Shown: piece after piece, positions 16,243-24,960 of the stretch | Numbering within the stretch: position 1 is the first letter of the stretch | Layout: each line of letters opens with the position of its first letter | NCBI GenBank assembly: GCA_019116365.1 | Contig: DXBT01000012.1 | Coordinates: forward strand, 1 to 64,000 | Source: Barnesiella merdipullorum | Lineage (GTDB): Bacteria; Bacteroidota; Bacteroidia; Bacteroidales; Barnesiellaceae | Direction of reading: 5' to 3' | Length of the DNA: 64,000 nucleotides | Made by a program: the position numbers and the translations under genes | The notes under the pieces: model-generated | What the model saw: the letters and a program-made list of their open reading frames with translations, nothing else | Told to the model about the DNA's origin: nothing | The model's database searches: none

Positions 16243-18423
16243 TTATTGCTTTATAAGTCGTATATTCTCTATTTCATCGCCCCGTTGTACCGCAAGCAGA
16301 TAGACGCCAGGCGAAACACCCGAGAGGTCTATGCCAGCCGGCACATCGGTTACCCGACCTTGGCACACAACCACTCCCCGCAGGTCAGTCACCCTGAAGG
16401 TCGAACCCGCAGGAGCGCGCAACGTGAGCCAATCGTGTACCGGATTGGGCCAAGCCTCTATGCATCTGGTCTCTATCCGCGCCGCCGCACTCACACCGGA
16501 CACATGCAACGCGACACGCTTTGTGGCAAGTCGGCCATTCGAATTGGCCGTGAGGGTCAACCAGGTATCGCCTGGTTTCACGGCCGTCAACGTGAGGTCA
16601 TACCCCGACACCCGGGCAGCAGCTACCGTACTATCCTCGACAGCAACGGTCGATACAATGGCAGCCGACAGATTATCGGCATCGGTCACAGCCTCGAGCA
16701 ACGAGATTTTCACCGGTTCGTCAGCTACCGTCAGCTCGTCGGCTATTGCGATAACCGGAGCCTCGTTGTCGGGAAAGACCGGCATGGCCGGGAACCAGTA
16801 ATAGGGTTCGAGTTCTACCGTATTCAACCGTTCGCCCGAGAGGCCATCGACCACATGCACCCAATTGTGCATGTAATGCGACAGGTAGCCGCTCTGGGTC
16901 GTGGTCACGAACAGGCGGTCGCTCTGCGGCTCTACCCGCAAGCCGGCTCCTTGAAACTGCTGTACATATTCCTTGTCCTGGTCGGGCAAGGTAAAAAATG
17001 CCGCATCCAATTCGTCGGTATCGATATGGTAACGGGCTATTTGTTTCCCTTTTTCATTTGCAAAATAAAGAAAATTTTTTCGATATGCCGCACATAAACT
17101 GCCAGCATTCCACGCACCCCAGCTACTGGATACCCGACAATCTTCGGGCAACGGGCGATTCCACATCTCGAGGGTAGCCACATCGATGCGAATGAGCGAA
17201 GTGGCATCGGCCGCCCATACACAACCATCGCGTCCCAGGGTAAGGGTCGATATGGTGGGTAACTCGAGCGTCGTATATAACGTGTGGGAGGCGGCATCGA
17301 TGACCAGCACTCCTACCGACTGCTTGGCGGCAAACACATAGCGGCCGGCTCGCACCATAGCTCCTACCTGCCCGCTATAAAGGCCTCCGTCTCCGGCAGT
17401 ACCGGCAATCGTCTCGCCCACACGCATCGACTCCAAATCGAGGCGCGTGATACCGGCCGAGGTACTTATGTAGGCGGTCTTCTCATCGACCCCTACAAAG
17501 GCACGTCCATCGCCTCCCAGCTCGTCGAAGGCGGCAATCTTTTTCAAAGTGTGTGCATCGGCCACCACCAACCGGCCTCCTGTCGAGGAGTCGGTCGAGC
17601 CGTTGGCCTGTTTCGACACGAAGAAAAAACGGTCGCCATAGATGGCACCATACTGAGTGGTCACGCCCAGCGTTTCTCCGGGGTTCTCCCGCCGGAAAGC
17701 CCGATAGACCCAATGGCCGTCGCTCGTGAGGAAATTGACCGTACCATTGTCCCAGCCATACCAATCCTCGTTGACCAGGAAGATGCCTTGCGTGTAATCG
17801 ACCGGTGCCAGTTCATAGGGTTCCACAGCCACGGCCCCGGTGTGGTCGGGGCGGCTGCCGTCGGGCATCTCGTAACAGAACAGATAGGTAGCACCCGGTT
17901 GCAGGCGGGTGGTATTCACATCGGCCTCGACAGTTGCGCCGTCGGGACTCAGCTCGAGACAACGCCACACACCGGGTTCGGCCTCGGTAGGCGAATTCCA
18001 GTGGTCCTCTGCGTCGGTACAACTCCAGCGGTTGTAGTTGTTGGGAGTCGAAGTGAACAGCCCCGATGGCTGATACTTGGGATAGGTGGTATCGCCCCCC
18101 ACCACCAAAGCTATGGTATTCTCGCCATTCAGGTCGAAACCAAGTCCATCGACCGTATAACCCCCTTGACGACGGGTGAGCGAAAAGAGCCGGGGATCGG
18201 CCTTCACCACCTCGTTGAGCATGGTCACCACGGTAGTCTCGCCAGTGCCCCGGTAGCCCCAGGCCAACGCTTCGGGCAAACGACCGTCGTTCCAGGCTAT
18301 CACCAAGGCTACCTCGACCTCTCCCTCGCCCGTCCAATAGGTGATATCAGAGAGCGGATAGGCCCCGACGAACGCAAGCATACTGCTCATCCAGGCGGTC
18401 AAAAGGAGTATATATCGTTTCAT
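16243..18423 (-). CDS. Beta-propeller (DUF5074-like) surface protein with T9SS sorting domain (726 aa)
   Basis: Residues 1-21 form a signal peptide. Residues about 22-215 are a domain marked by WTGEGEVEVALVIAWNDG and EALAWGYRGTGETTV, also present in the neighbouring LRR protein. Residues about 215-550 form a YncE/DUF5074-like beta-propeller (blades such as RLVVADAHTLKKIAAFDELG, GVLVIDAASHTLYTTLELP, GCVWAADATSLIRIDVATL). A cadherin-like beta domain (about 555-640) follows, and then a type A T9SS signal (EAWPNPVHDWLTL, SPGVYLLAVQRGDEI). BtuG of Bacteroides is a lipoprotein beta-propeller that binds B12; this protein looks like a T9SS-exported relative of the same idea. It lies 82 bases after the LRR gene. 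Corrinoid binding is inferred. Confidence 0.82.
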   Translation of the reverse strand: MKRYILLLTAWMSSMLAFVGAYPLSDITYWTGEGEVEVALVIAWNDGRLPEALAWGYRGTGETTVVTMLNEVVKADPRLFSLTRRQGGYTVDGLGFDLNGENTIALVVGGDTTYPKYQPSGLFTSTPNNYNRWSCTDAEDHWNSPTEAEPGVWRCLELSPDGATVEADVNTTRLQPGATYLFCYEMPDGSRPDHTGAVAVEPYELAPVDYTQGIFLVNEDWYGWDNGTVNFLTSDGHWVYRAFRRENPGETLGVTTQYGAIYGDRFFFVSKQANGSTDSSTGGRLVVADAHTLKKIAAFDELGGDGRAFVGVDEKTAYISTSAGITRLDLESMRVGETIAGTAGDGGLYSGQVGAMVRAGRYVFAAKQSVGVLVIDAASHTLYTTLELPTISTLTLGRDGCVWAADATSLIRIDVATLEMWNRPLPEDCRVSSSWGAWNAGSLCAAYRKNFLYFANEKGKQIARYHIDTDELDAAFFTLPDQDKEYVQQFQGAGLRVEPQSDRLFVTTTQSGYLSHYMHNWVHVVDGLSGERLNTVELEPYYWFPAMPVFPDNEAPVIAIADELTVADEPVKISLLEAVTDADNLSAAIVSTVAVEDSTVAAARVSGYDLTLTAVKPGDTWLTLTANSNGRLATKRVALHVSGVSAAARIETRCIEAWPNPVHDWLTLRAPAGSTFRVTDLRGVVVCQGRVTDVPAGIDLSGVSPGVYLLAVQRGDEIENIRLIKQ

Positions 18424-18505
18424 CTTGCTCTGTTTCTCTTTTTTAAGGGAGCCTCCCGGAGCTCAGCCCCGGGAGAACACCCGTGATTTGTTGTATCCCG
18501 GTCGA

Positions 18506-21500
18506 TCAGCGACGCAGGTCGGGGTTGACAAAGACCTTCAACACCTCGACCGAATGGTCGTCATACACGACTTTCACCAGGTTTATACCCGGTGCGAGAG
18601 CCGGCAAACGCTTGCCATCGACCGAATAGTATTCGCGCATCAACACCTCCTTGTCGGCTCCGATACCCTCGATGCCGGTGGGCGTAGCCACCCGGAAAGA
18701 GATTTGGAAGGTAGCGGTTGCGGTGGTCACCACCAGCGTATAGTCGCCGGCGGCAAGAACTTCGCCCTCGCGCACGAGTGTGAGCACGGCTCCTTCGCTC
18801 GAGAGTTTGAAGGTCTGCCCTTCGAGTTCGGCATCACCCTGTTTCAACACGGCCGTAACGGCGTCGGCCTCTACCAGATTGCGGTTAAAGGTAACGGTGA
18901 AGGTCGTTGTCTGTCCGTCGATTTCGAGGGCAGTACCACCGTCGAAGGTCATCTCGGGAGTGGTAGATACGATGGAGAGTTCGGTGAGCCAGGGCAGAAT
19001 CTCAAACTTGTTCCAGTAGTTGGCTCCGGCATAGTCGTCGCAGGCCTCGGCCGGAACATAGATCTTGCAGCTCTCGGGCACCTTGTCGAAGGTATTGGAA
19101 CTTGCTCCCGAGGGGAGTGCGCTGTTGATATAGATACGCTCGAGAGCGGTGCAGCCGCCAAAGGTATAGTTCGATACCGAAGCTATGGCACCGTTGGCCA
19201 CCACCCGGGTGAGCGAAGTATTGTTCTTGAAGAGGTTCGAATCGAGTTTCTTCACCCCGGTACCCAACACGGCCGACTCCAGGGAAGAGCAGCCATAGAA
19301 GGCCGAAGCGCCCAGCGAAGTCACCCCATCGGGTACTACAATCGAGGTTAGCGAGGTACATCCCGAGAAGATGGCCGACCCCAGGGTCGTCACCTTATCG
19401 GAAAATTGAGCCGATTCCAGCCCCGTGCAGCCATAGAAGGCCGACTTGCCGAAAGTAGTCACCCCGGGAGCCTCGGGCAGTTTTTTCAAGCCCTTGCAGT
19501 TGTAGAAGGCATAGTCGCCTATCTCGACAATCTTGTCGGAGAGCACAACCGATTCGAGTACCGTACAGCCGTAGAAGGCATAGGTGGGCACAGCGGTTAT
19601 CCCACCGCCCATGCGGACCGTGCGCAAGCCGGTACACTCTCTGAAGACATAACCGCCCAAGGCAGTCACCCGGTCGGGCACATCGACCTCGGTCAATTTC
19701 GTACACCCTTTGAAGGCATAGTCCTTGATTTCGGTTATCTGTTCGGTCAAAGGCAAAGTCGTCAATCCAGTGCTTTGGAAAGCATACTTGCCTATCGCAG
19801 TGATATTGGCAGGCAGAGTCACCGCCGTGAGGGCCGTACAACCGTTGAAGGTATAATCGGGGACCGATGCGAGACCCGTGCCAAGCGTTGCCGCAGTCAA
19901 GGCCGTACACTTCTCAAAGACCGAAGAACCCATTGAAGTAACGCTGTTGGGAACCGTCACTTCGGTAATACCCGTACAGCCCGAGAAGGCCGAACCGCCC
20001 AATGTCACAATACGGTCGTTCAGGGGCAACGACTTCAAGGCCGTACATCCTTTGAAGGCACTGGCTCCTATCTCGGTCACAGCGGGAGAAGAGACTTGCG
20101 AGAGAGCCGAACAGCCATTGAAGGCATAGTCGCTTATCTGGGTAATACCGGTACCCACGGTGAGACTCTCGAGTTTCTTGCAGCTGCTGAAGGCATAGGT
20201 ACCCAGCTCTGTCACGCTGTTGGGGATATCGAGCGACTGTATTGCAGCACCATAGAAAGCCCGACTGCCTATCGACTGCAACCCGTTGTTGAGCGTGAGT
20301 GTCGTGAGAGGACAGTAATAGAAGGCCCACTCGCCTATCGTCTGCATCGCCTCGGGCAACACCAGCGAGGTGAGAGCGGCATTGTTGAAGGCACGGCTGC
20401 CAATCGTAGTGAGCGCCTTGCCCAGTTCGACCGAGGTGAGCGCCTTACAATCGGCAAAAGTATAGTCGCCGATGGCGGTGAGTCCATTGCCCAGCGATAC
20501 GGTCGTGAGCGAAGTACACTTGTTGAAGGCATAGTTGCCCAGCGAGGTGAGGCCGTCGGGCAAAGCTACCGACTCGACAGCCGTTTCGGCAAAGGCATAC
20601 GCCCCTATTTCGCGCAAGGCCGACTGCTCGGCGAGTGTCATCGTACGCAAAGAGCTGCAACCATAGAACGCATGGTCGCCTACCCGATTGACCGTAGCGG
20701 GCAGAGCCACGGCAGCCAGTGCGGCACAGCCATAGAAGGCCGAATCGCCCACCTGTGTGAGCGAGTTGCCCAACGTTGTCGAGGTCAGTTTGACACAATC
20801 TTTGAAAGCCAGGGCTCCCAGCGAAGTTACCCCCTCGGGTAAAGTCACAGAAGTCAAAGCCGCACAACCGGCAAAAGCCGAACGGCCTATGGTTTTAAGA
20901 TTTTCGTTGGTCGTGAGCGTAGCCAGTGACACACAATCGCCGAAGGCTTCGGCTCCAATCGCGGTGATGGCGGCAGGCAAAGTGATTGACGCCAAACGAG
21001 AACACCCATAGAAAGCTCCCTCGCCTATCGTCTGCACCGTCTCGGGGAGAACCACAGCCGTGAGTTTGACACAACCCATGAAGGCCATGTCGCCAATCCC
21101 CGTCACCGTACAGGGTTTCCCGTCGAGTTCGACGGTCGAAGGAATGGTCAGGGTTCCCGAGAACGTAGCATAGGAATCGTCATACATGACGACGGCCGTA
21201 CCAGGAACCTCGCCCGGCATGGCCACTACCGGTTTCTCACCCACGGTAAGGGTAACCGTTTCGGTTGAAACCGTGCCCAGGCGGTTGCTGGCCAAGCAAT
21301 AGTAACTGCCGGCATCGCCTGTCGTAGCCGACGCAATCGAATAGGTAGCCGAGACAGCATCTCGAATCACCGTCTTGTCTTTATACCACTGGAAAGTGAG
21401 GCTGTCGCCTCCAAATACAGGAGCAAAGGTCACGGGTTCGCCCGGCGATACGACCAGGCTCTCGGGTTGAGTTTTTACCGAGGGGGCCGTCAATCCGTTT

Positions 21501-22174
21501 TTGGAAGCAGCGGCCAACGGTTTCCAGGCATACGACTGCATGCCGGCGGCAAAACTCCAACCGTCCCAACAGCCGTTGGTGAGCTTGCGGCCCGAGATAC
21601 CCATATTGCTGTATCCCCAGGGCTCGCTATCGCTCGATTTGGTCCAGTATGACCAATAGCCCTGATACCACCCCGACTGCCAGTAATCCTCGGGATCGGT
21701 ACAACTCCATCCGTCGTAGGTATAGCCCGACATGGGAATAAGTCCTATCTCATTGGCATGCAACACCTCGCCATCTTTGGAGATGGCAAAATCGCCGCTC
21801 TTGTTGACATCGTAACCCAAGCCCGATACCGTGCTGCCAAAAGCCGTCCCCGACTCCGAAGCAATGACAAACCGGGGATCGGCCGCAGCAATGGCCATAA
21901 TCATGGTAGCTCCGGTAGCTTCGCCATCCCAGCGAAAGCCCCACACGAGGGCGCTCTCCTCGCCATCGACATTCCACTGCACCGCCAAGGCTGCCCGATT
22001 GGAGCCCTCGCCGGTCCAGTTTTCAATCATATCCATAGTAAAGGTTCCATCGGCAATTGCCTGGGGCAATACCAATTGCAGGGCTGTGGGGTGCGGACGT
22101 CCCTGCACAAGAACTTGTGCCGGCAACTGCACTACCGCAAGCAGCAAAAACATGAAAAGATAAAATTTTTTCAT
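18506..22174 (-). CDS. BspA-like leucine-rich repeat surface protein in the B12 regulon (1222 aa)
   Basis: The signal peptide is MKKFYLFMFLLLAVVQLPAQ. Residues about 25-215 share the WTGEG-x-x-x-x-A-L domain of the beta-propeller neighbour. Residues about 230-315 are an Ig-like domain (FQWYKDKTVI, GSYYCLASNRLG). About 336-1040 hold some thirty LRR_5 (BspA/Treponema type) repeats with the pattern IG-x-x-AF-x-x-C-x-x-L-x-x-V-x-L-P. A beta domain (about 1060-1165) and a short T9SS-like tail (REYYSVDGKRLP, GINLVKVVYDDHSVEVLKV) close the protein. The start at 22174 was preferred to the ATG at 22234 because it begins a clean signal peptide. It is the first gene behind the cobalamin riboswitch 22329-22485. 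BspA-like proteins bind host or partner-cell surfaces; why one is under B12 control is not known. Confidence 0.88.
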   Translation of the reverse strand: MKKFYLFMFLLLAVVQLPAQVLVQGRPHPTALQLVLPQAIADGTFTMDMIENWTGEGSNRAALAVQWNVDGEESALVWGFRWDGEATGATMIMAIAAADPRFVIASESGTAFGSTVSGLGYDVNKSGDFAISKDGEVLHANEIGLIPMSGYTYDGWSCTDPEDYWQSGWYQGYWSYWTKSSDSEPWGYSNMGISGRKLTNGCWDGWSFAAGMQSYAWKPLAAASKNGLTAPSVKTQPESLVVSPGEPVTFAPVFGGDSLTFQWYKDKTVIRDAVSATYSIASATTGDAGSYYCLASNRLGTVSTETVTLTVGEKPVVAMPGEVPGTAVVMYDDSYATFSGTLTIPSTVELDGKPCTVTGIGDMAFMGCVKLTAVVLPETVQTIGEGAFYGCSRLASITLPAAITAIGAEAFGDCVSLATLTTNENLKTIGRSAFAGCAALTSVTLPEGVTSLGALAFKDCVKLTSTTLGNSLTQVGDSAFYGCAALAAVALPATVNRVGDHAFYGCSSLRTMTLAEQSALREIGAYAFAETAVESVALPDGLTSLGNYAFNKCTSLTTVSLGNGLTAIGDYTFADCKALTSVELGKALTTIGSRAFNNAALTSLVLPEAMQTIGEWAFYYCPLTTLTLNNGLQSIGSRAFYGAAIQSLDIPNSVTELGTYAFSSCKKLESLTVGTGITQISDYAFNGCSALSQVSSPAVTEIGASAFKGCTALKSLPLNDRIVTLGGSAFSGCTGITEVTVPNSVTSMGSSVFEKCTALTAATLGTGLASVPDYTFNGCTALTAVTLPANITAIGKYAFQSTGLTTLPLTEQITEIKDYAFKGCTKLTEVDVPDRVTALGGYVFRECTGLRTVRMGGGITAVPTYAFYGCTVLESVVLSDKIVEIGDYAFYNCKGLKKLPEAPGVTTFGKSAFYGCTGLESAQFSDKVTTLGSAIFSGCTSLTSIVVPDGVTSLGASAFYGCSSLESAVLGTGVKKLDSNLFKNNTSLTRVVANGAIASVSNYTFGGCTALERIYINSALPSGASSNTFDKVPESCKIYVPAEACDDYAGANYWNKFEILPWLTELSIVSTTPEMTFDGGTALEIDGQTTTFTVTFNRNLVEADAVTAVLKQGDAELEGQTFKLSSEGAVLTLVREGEVLAAGDYTLVVTTATATFQISFRVATPTGIEGIGADKEVLMREYYSVDGKRLPALAPGINLVKVVYDDHSVEVLKVFVNPDLRR

Positions 22175-22328
22175 TTCGGTTAAATCTTTAAGTATTAAAA
22201 TTAAACAATCGCGTTTCCATTTCAATACTTGCAAGATATGGTTTACTCATGCCCCATAGAACCCGCCCGATACACCGGGAGTCATTTTTGTCGCAGCTCA
22301 TACCTCGCAAGCTTTTGAGACAATACGC
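22175..22328. other. Expression platform region between riboswitch and LRR gene
   Basis: These bases separate the aptamer from the start codon at 22174. I see no T-tract terminator, so control may act on translation or on a fold I cannot resolve by eye. Between the riboswitch and the preceding gene (22486-22579) the plus strand is a pyrimidine-rich stretch with no gene. Confidence 0.4.
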
Positions 22329-22485
22329 ACGGCAGGTCTTCTGACTTACTCCGGCTACCGAGGCCTTCCCGATTATCAAAATCAGTGACGTCCTTCCCGG
22401 CACCTTTTGTTTGGAGTTCACAGCAGCGGGACTGTTCGGGACTTGCACCCGATTCCCTTTTAATCGGCTTTACCGGCCGAACCTG
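22329..22485 (-). promoter_or_regulatory. Cobalamin riboswitch controlling the LRR/beta-propeller/DUF4465 genes
   Basis: On the minus strand the conserved elements stand in order: GGGAATCGGGTGCAAGTCCC, then CAGTCCCGCTGCTGTGA (the B12-box core), then GCCGGGAAGG, then GGCCTCGGTAGCCGGAG, then AGTCAGAAGACCTGCC at the 3' end (22331-22346). This is the full class I cobalamin aptamer. It shares nearly all core letters with the one at 27103-27268 but differs in peripheral stems. By family knowledge, adenosylcobalamin binding should lower expression of the genes downstream. No canonical promoter was seen just upstream, so read-through from the gene ending at 22580 may contribute. Confidence 0.95.
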
Positions 22486-22579
22486 TGCGCACTACACTAT
22501 TTCTTTTTCTTTATCTTTCTATTCTCGTTTGGTTCTCTATTCTGTTTCTATTTTGTTTTCAGTCTCTATCGTGTGTTTT

Positions 22580-23788
22580 TCACTGAGCATCGACATGGAG
22601 ATCGGTTACTCCGGCCACCTCGGTCGAGCACTCGCCCAACCAACCGTTGAACTGGTTGACCCCGGTATATATCTTGACGAAATCGATACCCGGCAACGTC
22701 ACGGGATTACCCTGGGCATCGACGGCCCAATCGATCTTGAAATTCGACTTTTCGCTGTCGTTGGGATGATTGTCGGCATAGCCCCAGTCATAGGCATAGA
22801 GCACATAGTAGGAACCGTTGCCACTCTCATCGACTGCATTATCGGCCAGGCGGGTACCCTCGAACGAAAGGGTTTCGCTCGCAAGCCATTGGGGATAGTA
22901 TGCTTGCTTGTGATAGGTCAGCTTCGAGATATATCCCGTGCTCCCCTGGTTGTCGGTCCAGCGCACATAAGTTGCATCGGTTACACTGGGGTCGGTACCG
23001 GGCTCCGGAGTCTTGCCTTCGTCGGGGCGATAGTAGGTAATCTGGTAGTTCTTCAACGTCGATTCCTTGCCATATTCGCTGCCGGCCAGCTCGTACCACG
23101 CATCGTCGGCAATACCGTTGCCGTTGACATCGACCGATACCATCACGATACCGGGCTCGCTGCTTCCCCCCGAGGCCCCCTGGGCTGACGAAGAGTAAAA
23201 GGCATTGCCCAAAATCTTGAAGTCGTATTCGCCCGGGTGATTGACTATCGTGTGGTCGAACCCTACGACAATGTAACCGCCATAACCGCCCAGTGTCACC
23301 AGGGTACCGCCATTATAGGCCAGACAATCCTCGGCCTTTTGCCGCATGGTCTCCTCGGTATCTCCCTCGTTATATTGCGGCAACTCGTTGACAAACTGTC
23401 CCGGTGCCGGACGATATTCGAGAACCCGGGTAATGTAGGGACTATAGGCAACCTCCTCATCGTGTACGACAATCTGCATGAGATGTTCCACAGGATTAAC
23501 CGCATCGTAGATGTTCAGCTTCAACCAATAAGTCCCGGTCTTGGGAGCGACAAAGGTATAGTCGCGGGTAGTCGCCACCAGCGAATCGACGGCTGTCGAT
23601 TCGTAAGAGAGGTGCCACTCATACCGCTCGCCCGAGAACTGGGGGTGAAGGGTGAGGCTCTTCATGCGTTCCACCACATAGGCATCGTCGAGTCCCAGCG
23701 AAATCATGGCCGGGGTATCGCTTTGGCAAGCGGTCAAAAAGAGAAGCCAAAGCATCGGAAAAAGGTACAAGATTCGTTTCATATCCAT
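22580..23788 (-). CDS. Surface lipoprotein in the B12 uptake operon (402 aa)
   Basis: The lipobox ends LFLTAC (Cys at about residue 21) followed by QSDTP, so this is a lipoprotein. Residues about 28-115 look like a PKD-like beta-sandwich (YEWHLSYEST, YTFVAPKTGTYWLKLNIYD). The rest is a larger beta domain with the marks GGYGGYIVVGFDHTI, YDFKILGNAFYSS, SSEPGIVMVSVDVNGNGIAD and WYELAGSEY, a surface-protein type known from several Bacteroidota B12 loci (from memory; a BtuH-type protein is possible but I cannot confirm it). The start codon overlaps the stop of the BtuG-like gene (TGATG), so the two are translationally coupled. A role in corrinoid capture with BtuB is inferred. Confidence 0.78.
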   Translation of the reverse strand: MDMKRILYLFPMLWLLFLTACQSDTPAMISLGLDDAYVVERMKSLTLHPQFSGERYEWHLSYESTAVDSLVATTRDYTFVAPKTGTYWLKLNIYDAVNPVEHLMQIVVHDEEVAYSPYITRVLEYRPAPGQFVNELPQYNEGDTEETMRQKAEDCLAYNGGTLVTLGGYGGYIVVGFDHTIVNHPGEYDFKILGNAFYSSSAQGASGGSSEPGIVMVSVDVNGNGIADDAWYELAGSEYGKESTLKNYQITYYRPDEGKTPEPGTDPSVTDATYVRWTDNQGSTGYISKLTYHKQAYYPQWLASETLSFEGTRLADNAVDESGNGSYYVLYAYDWGYADNHPNDSEKSNFKIDWAVDAQGNPVTLPGIDFVKIYTGVNQFNGWLGECSTEVAGVTDLHVDAQ

Positions 23789-24960
23789 CAGTTAGTTTTT
23801 TTCAAAAAAGCCATGTGCGCAGGGATATCGCCAGTGCGTACTTTCCACTTCAATTTCCCGTCGCGGCCGTAACAGAGCAGATTCCCGCTCGAGACATAGT
23901 TCTTGGCATCGGTCACATAGATGTCGCCGTTGTAGGGGTTCACCTTCAACCCATAGGGGATATCGATGTCGGCATCGGTACCGTCCTTGATAAAGTTGTC
24001 GGAGACCAGTTTGCCGGTGCGCACATCGACAATGCCATAGGTCACGCTATTCTCCTGCGACACATCGCTCCACGACACACTGTACAGGTAGAGCGAGTCG
24101 CCACAGATTTCCATCTCGCTGCACGGGATATCGAGCGTGTCGCTCACCTCCATGCGGCCGGTGCGCCCATCCTTCTCCAGGACAAAGAGGCGCGAGGGCA
24201 CCGTGTTGTAATCGCCACGCGACGACACCCACAGCTTGCCGTAGCGGTCGGCCCGGATGCGATGCAGGTTTATCCCCACGGGAATCTTGCGTATCTGGGT
24301 CATCGTGGCGATATCGACCACCGATACCGTATAGTCGTAGTTGGGTTTGCGATACCCGCCCGAGTTGGCTACATAGATGAGCCCGTCCTGCACAACCAGT
24401 TCGTCGGGCTGATAGCCCACCGTCACCTCGGCAGTCACCTCGAGAGTAGCCGTATCGACCTGGAACACAGCTCCCAGCTGGGCGTTGGGGTCAATCCCCA
24501 CCGGCCCCACATAGGCCGACACATAGGCATACCCCCCGTCGAAGGTTACATAGCGACAGTTGGGGATATCGACCTGCCCGATGCGCTTGCAGGTGCGGGC
24601 ATCGAGCACCTCGACCTTGTGCGAGCAGTTGATGACGGCATAGAGTTTGGAGCCGTAAATCTGTATATCGTTGCCCACATCACCCAACTCCTTGACCACG
24701 TTTGGATTACGCTCGGCATAGAGGTTGCGGGCATACTCGCCCTGTTCGAAATCGACAAAGTCGAGCGTACATTTGTTCGACCCCATATTCCCCTCGTTGA
24801 GCAGGTAAAGCCCGGCGTAGGGCGACGAGGTATCGAGCATGCCGGGATAGGGCTCATACTCGGTGAGGATGATTACATCGTCCTCGCGACACGAGGTCAT
24901 CGTCGCCAGCATCGCCAACACCACTCCGGTGATTATATGTAAAAAACTGCCTCTCATCAT
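23788..24960 (-). CDS. BtuG-like YncE-type beta-propeller surface lipoprotein (390 aa)
   Basis: A lipobox (ATMTSC, Cys at about residue 24) is followed by REDD, an acidic stretch of the kind that sends lipoproteins to the cell surface in Bacteroidota. The mature part is a seven-bladed beta-propeller of the YncE/DUF5074 type, with blades such as LYAVINCSHKVEVLDARTCK, YAYVSAYVGPVG, LIYVANSGGY and KLWVSSRGDYN. BtuG of Bacteroides thetaiotaomicron has this fold, binds cobalamin very tightly and caps BtuB; the same operon position and riboswitch support the same job here. The gene overlaps the btuB stop by 4 bases (ATGA). Confidence 0.87.
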   Translation of the reverse strand: MMRGSFLHIITGVVLAMLATMTSCREDDVIILTEYEPYPGMLDTSSPYAGLYLLNEGNMGSNKCTLDFVDFEQGEYARNLYAERNPNVVKELGDVGNDIQIYGSKLYAVINCSHKVEVLDARTCKRIGQVDIPNCRYVTFDGGYAYVSAYVGPVGIDPNAQLGAVFQVDTATLEVTAEVTVGYQPDELVVQDGLIYVANSGGYRKPNYDYTVSVVDIATMTQIRKIPVGINLHRIRADRYGKLWVSSRGDYNTVPSRLFVLEKDGRTGRMEVSDTLDIPCSEMEICGDSLYLYSVSWSDVSQENSVTYGIVDVRTGKLVSDNFIKDGTDADIDIPYGLKVNPYNGDIYVTDAKNYVSSGNLLCYGRDGKLKWKVRTGDIPAHMAFLKKTN

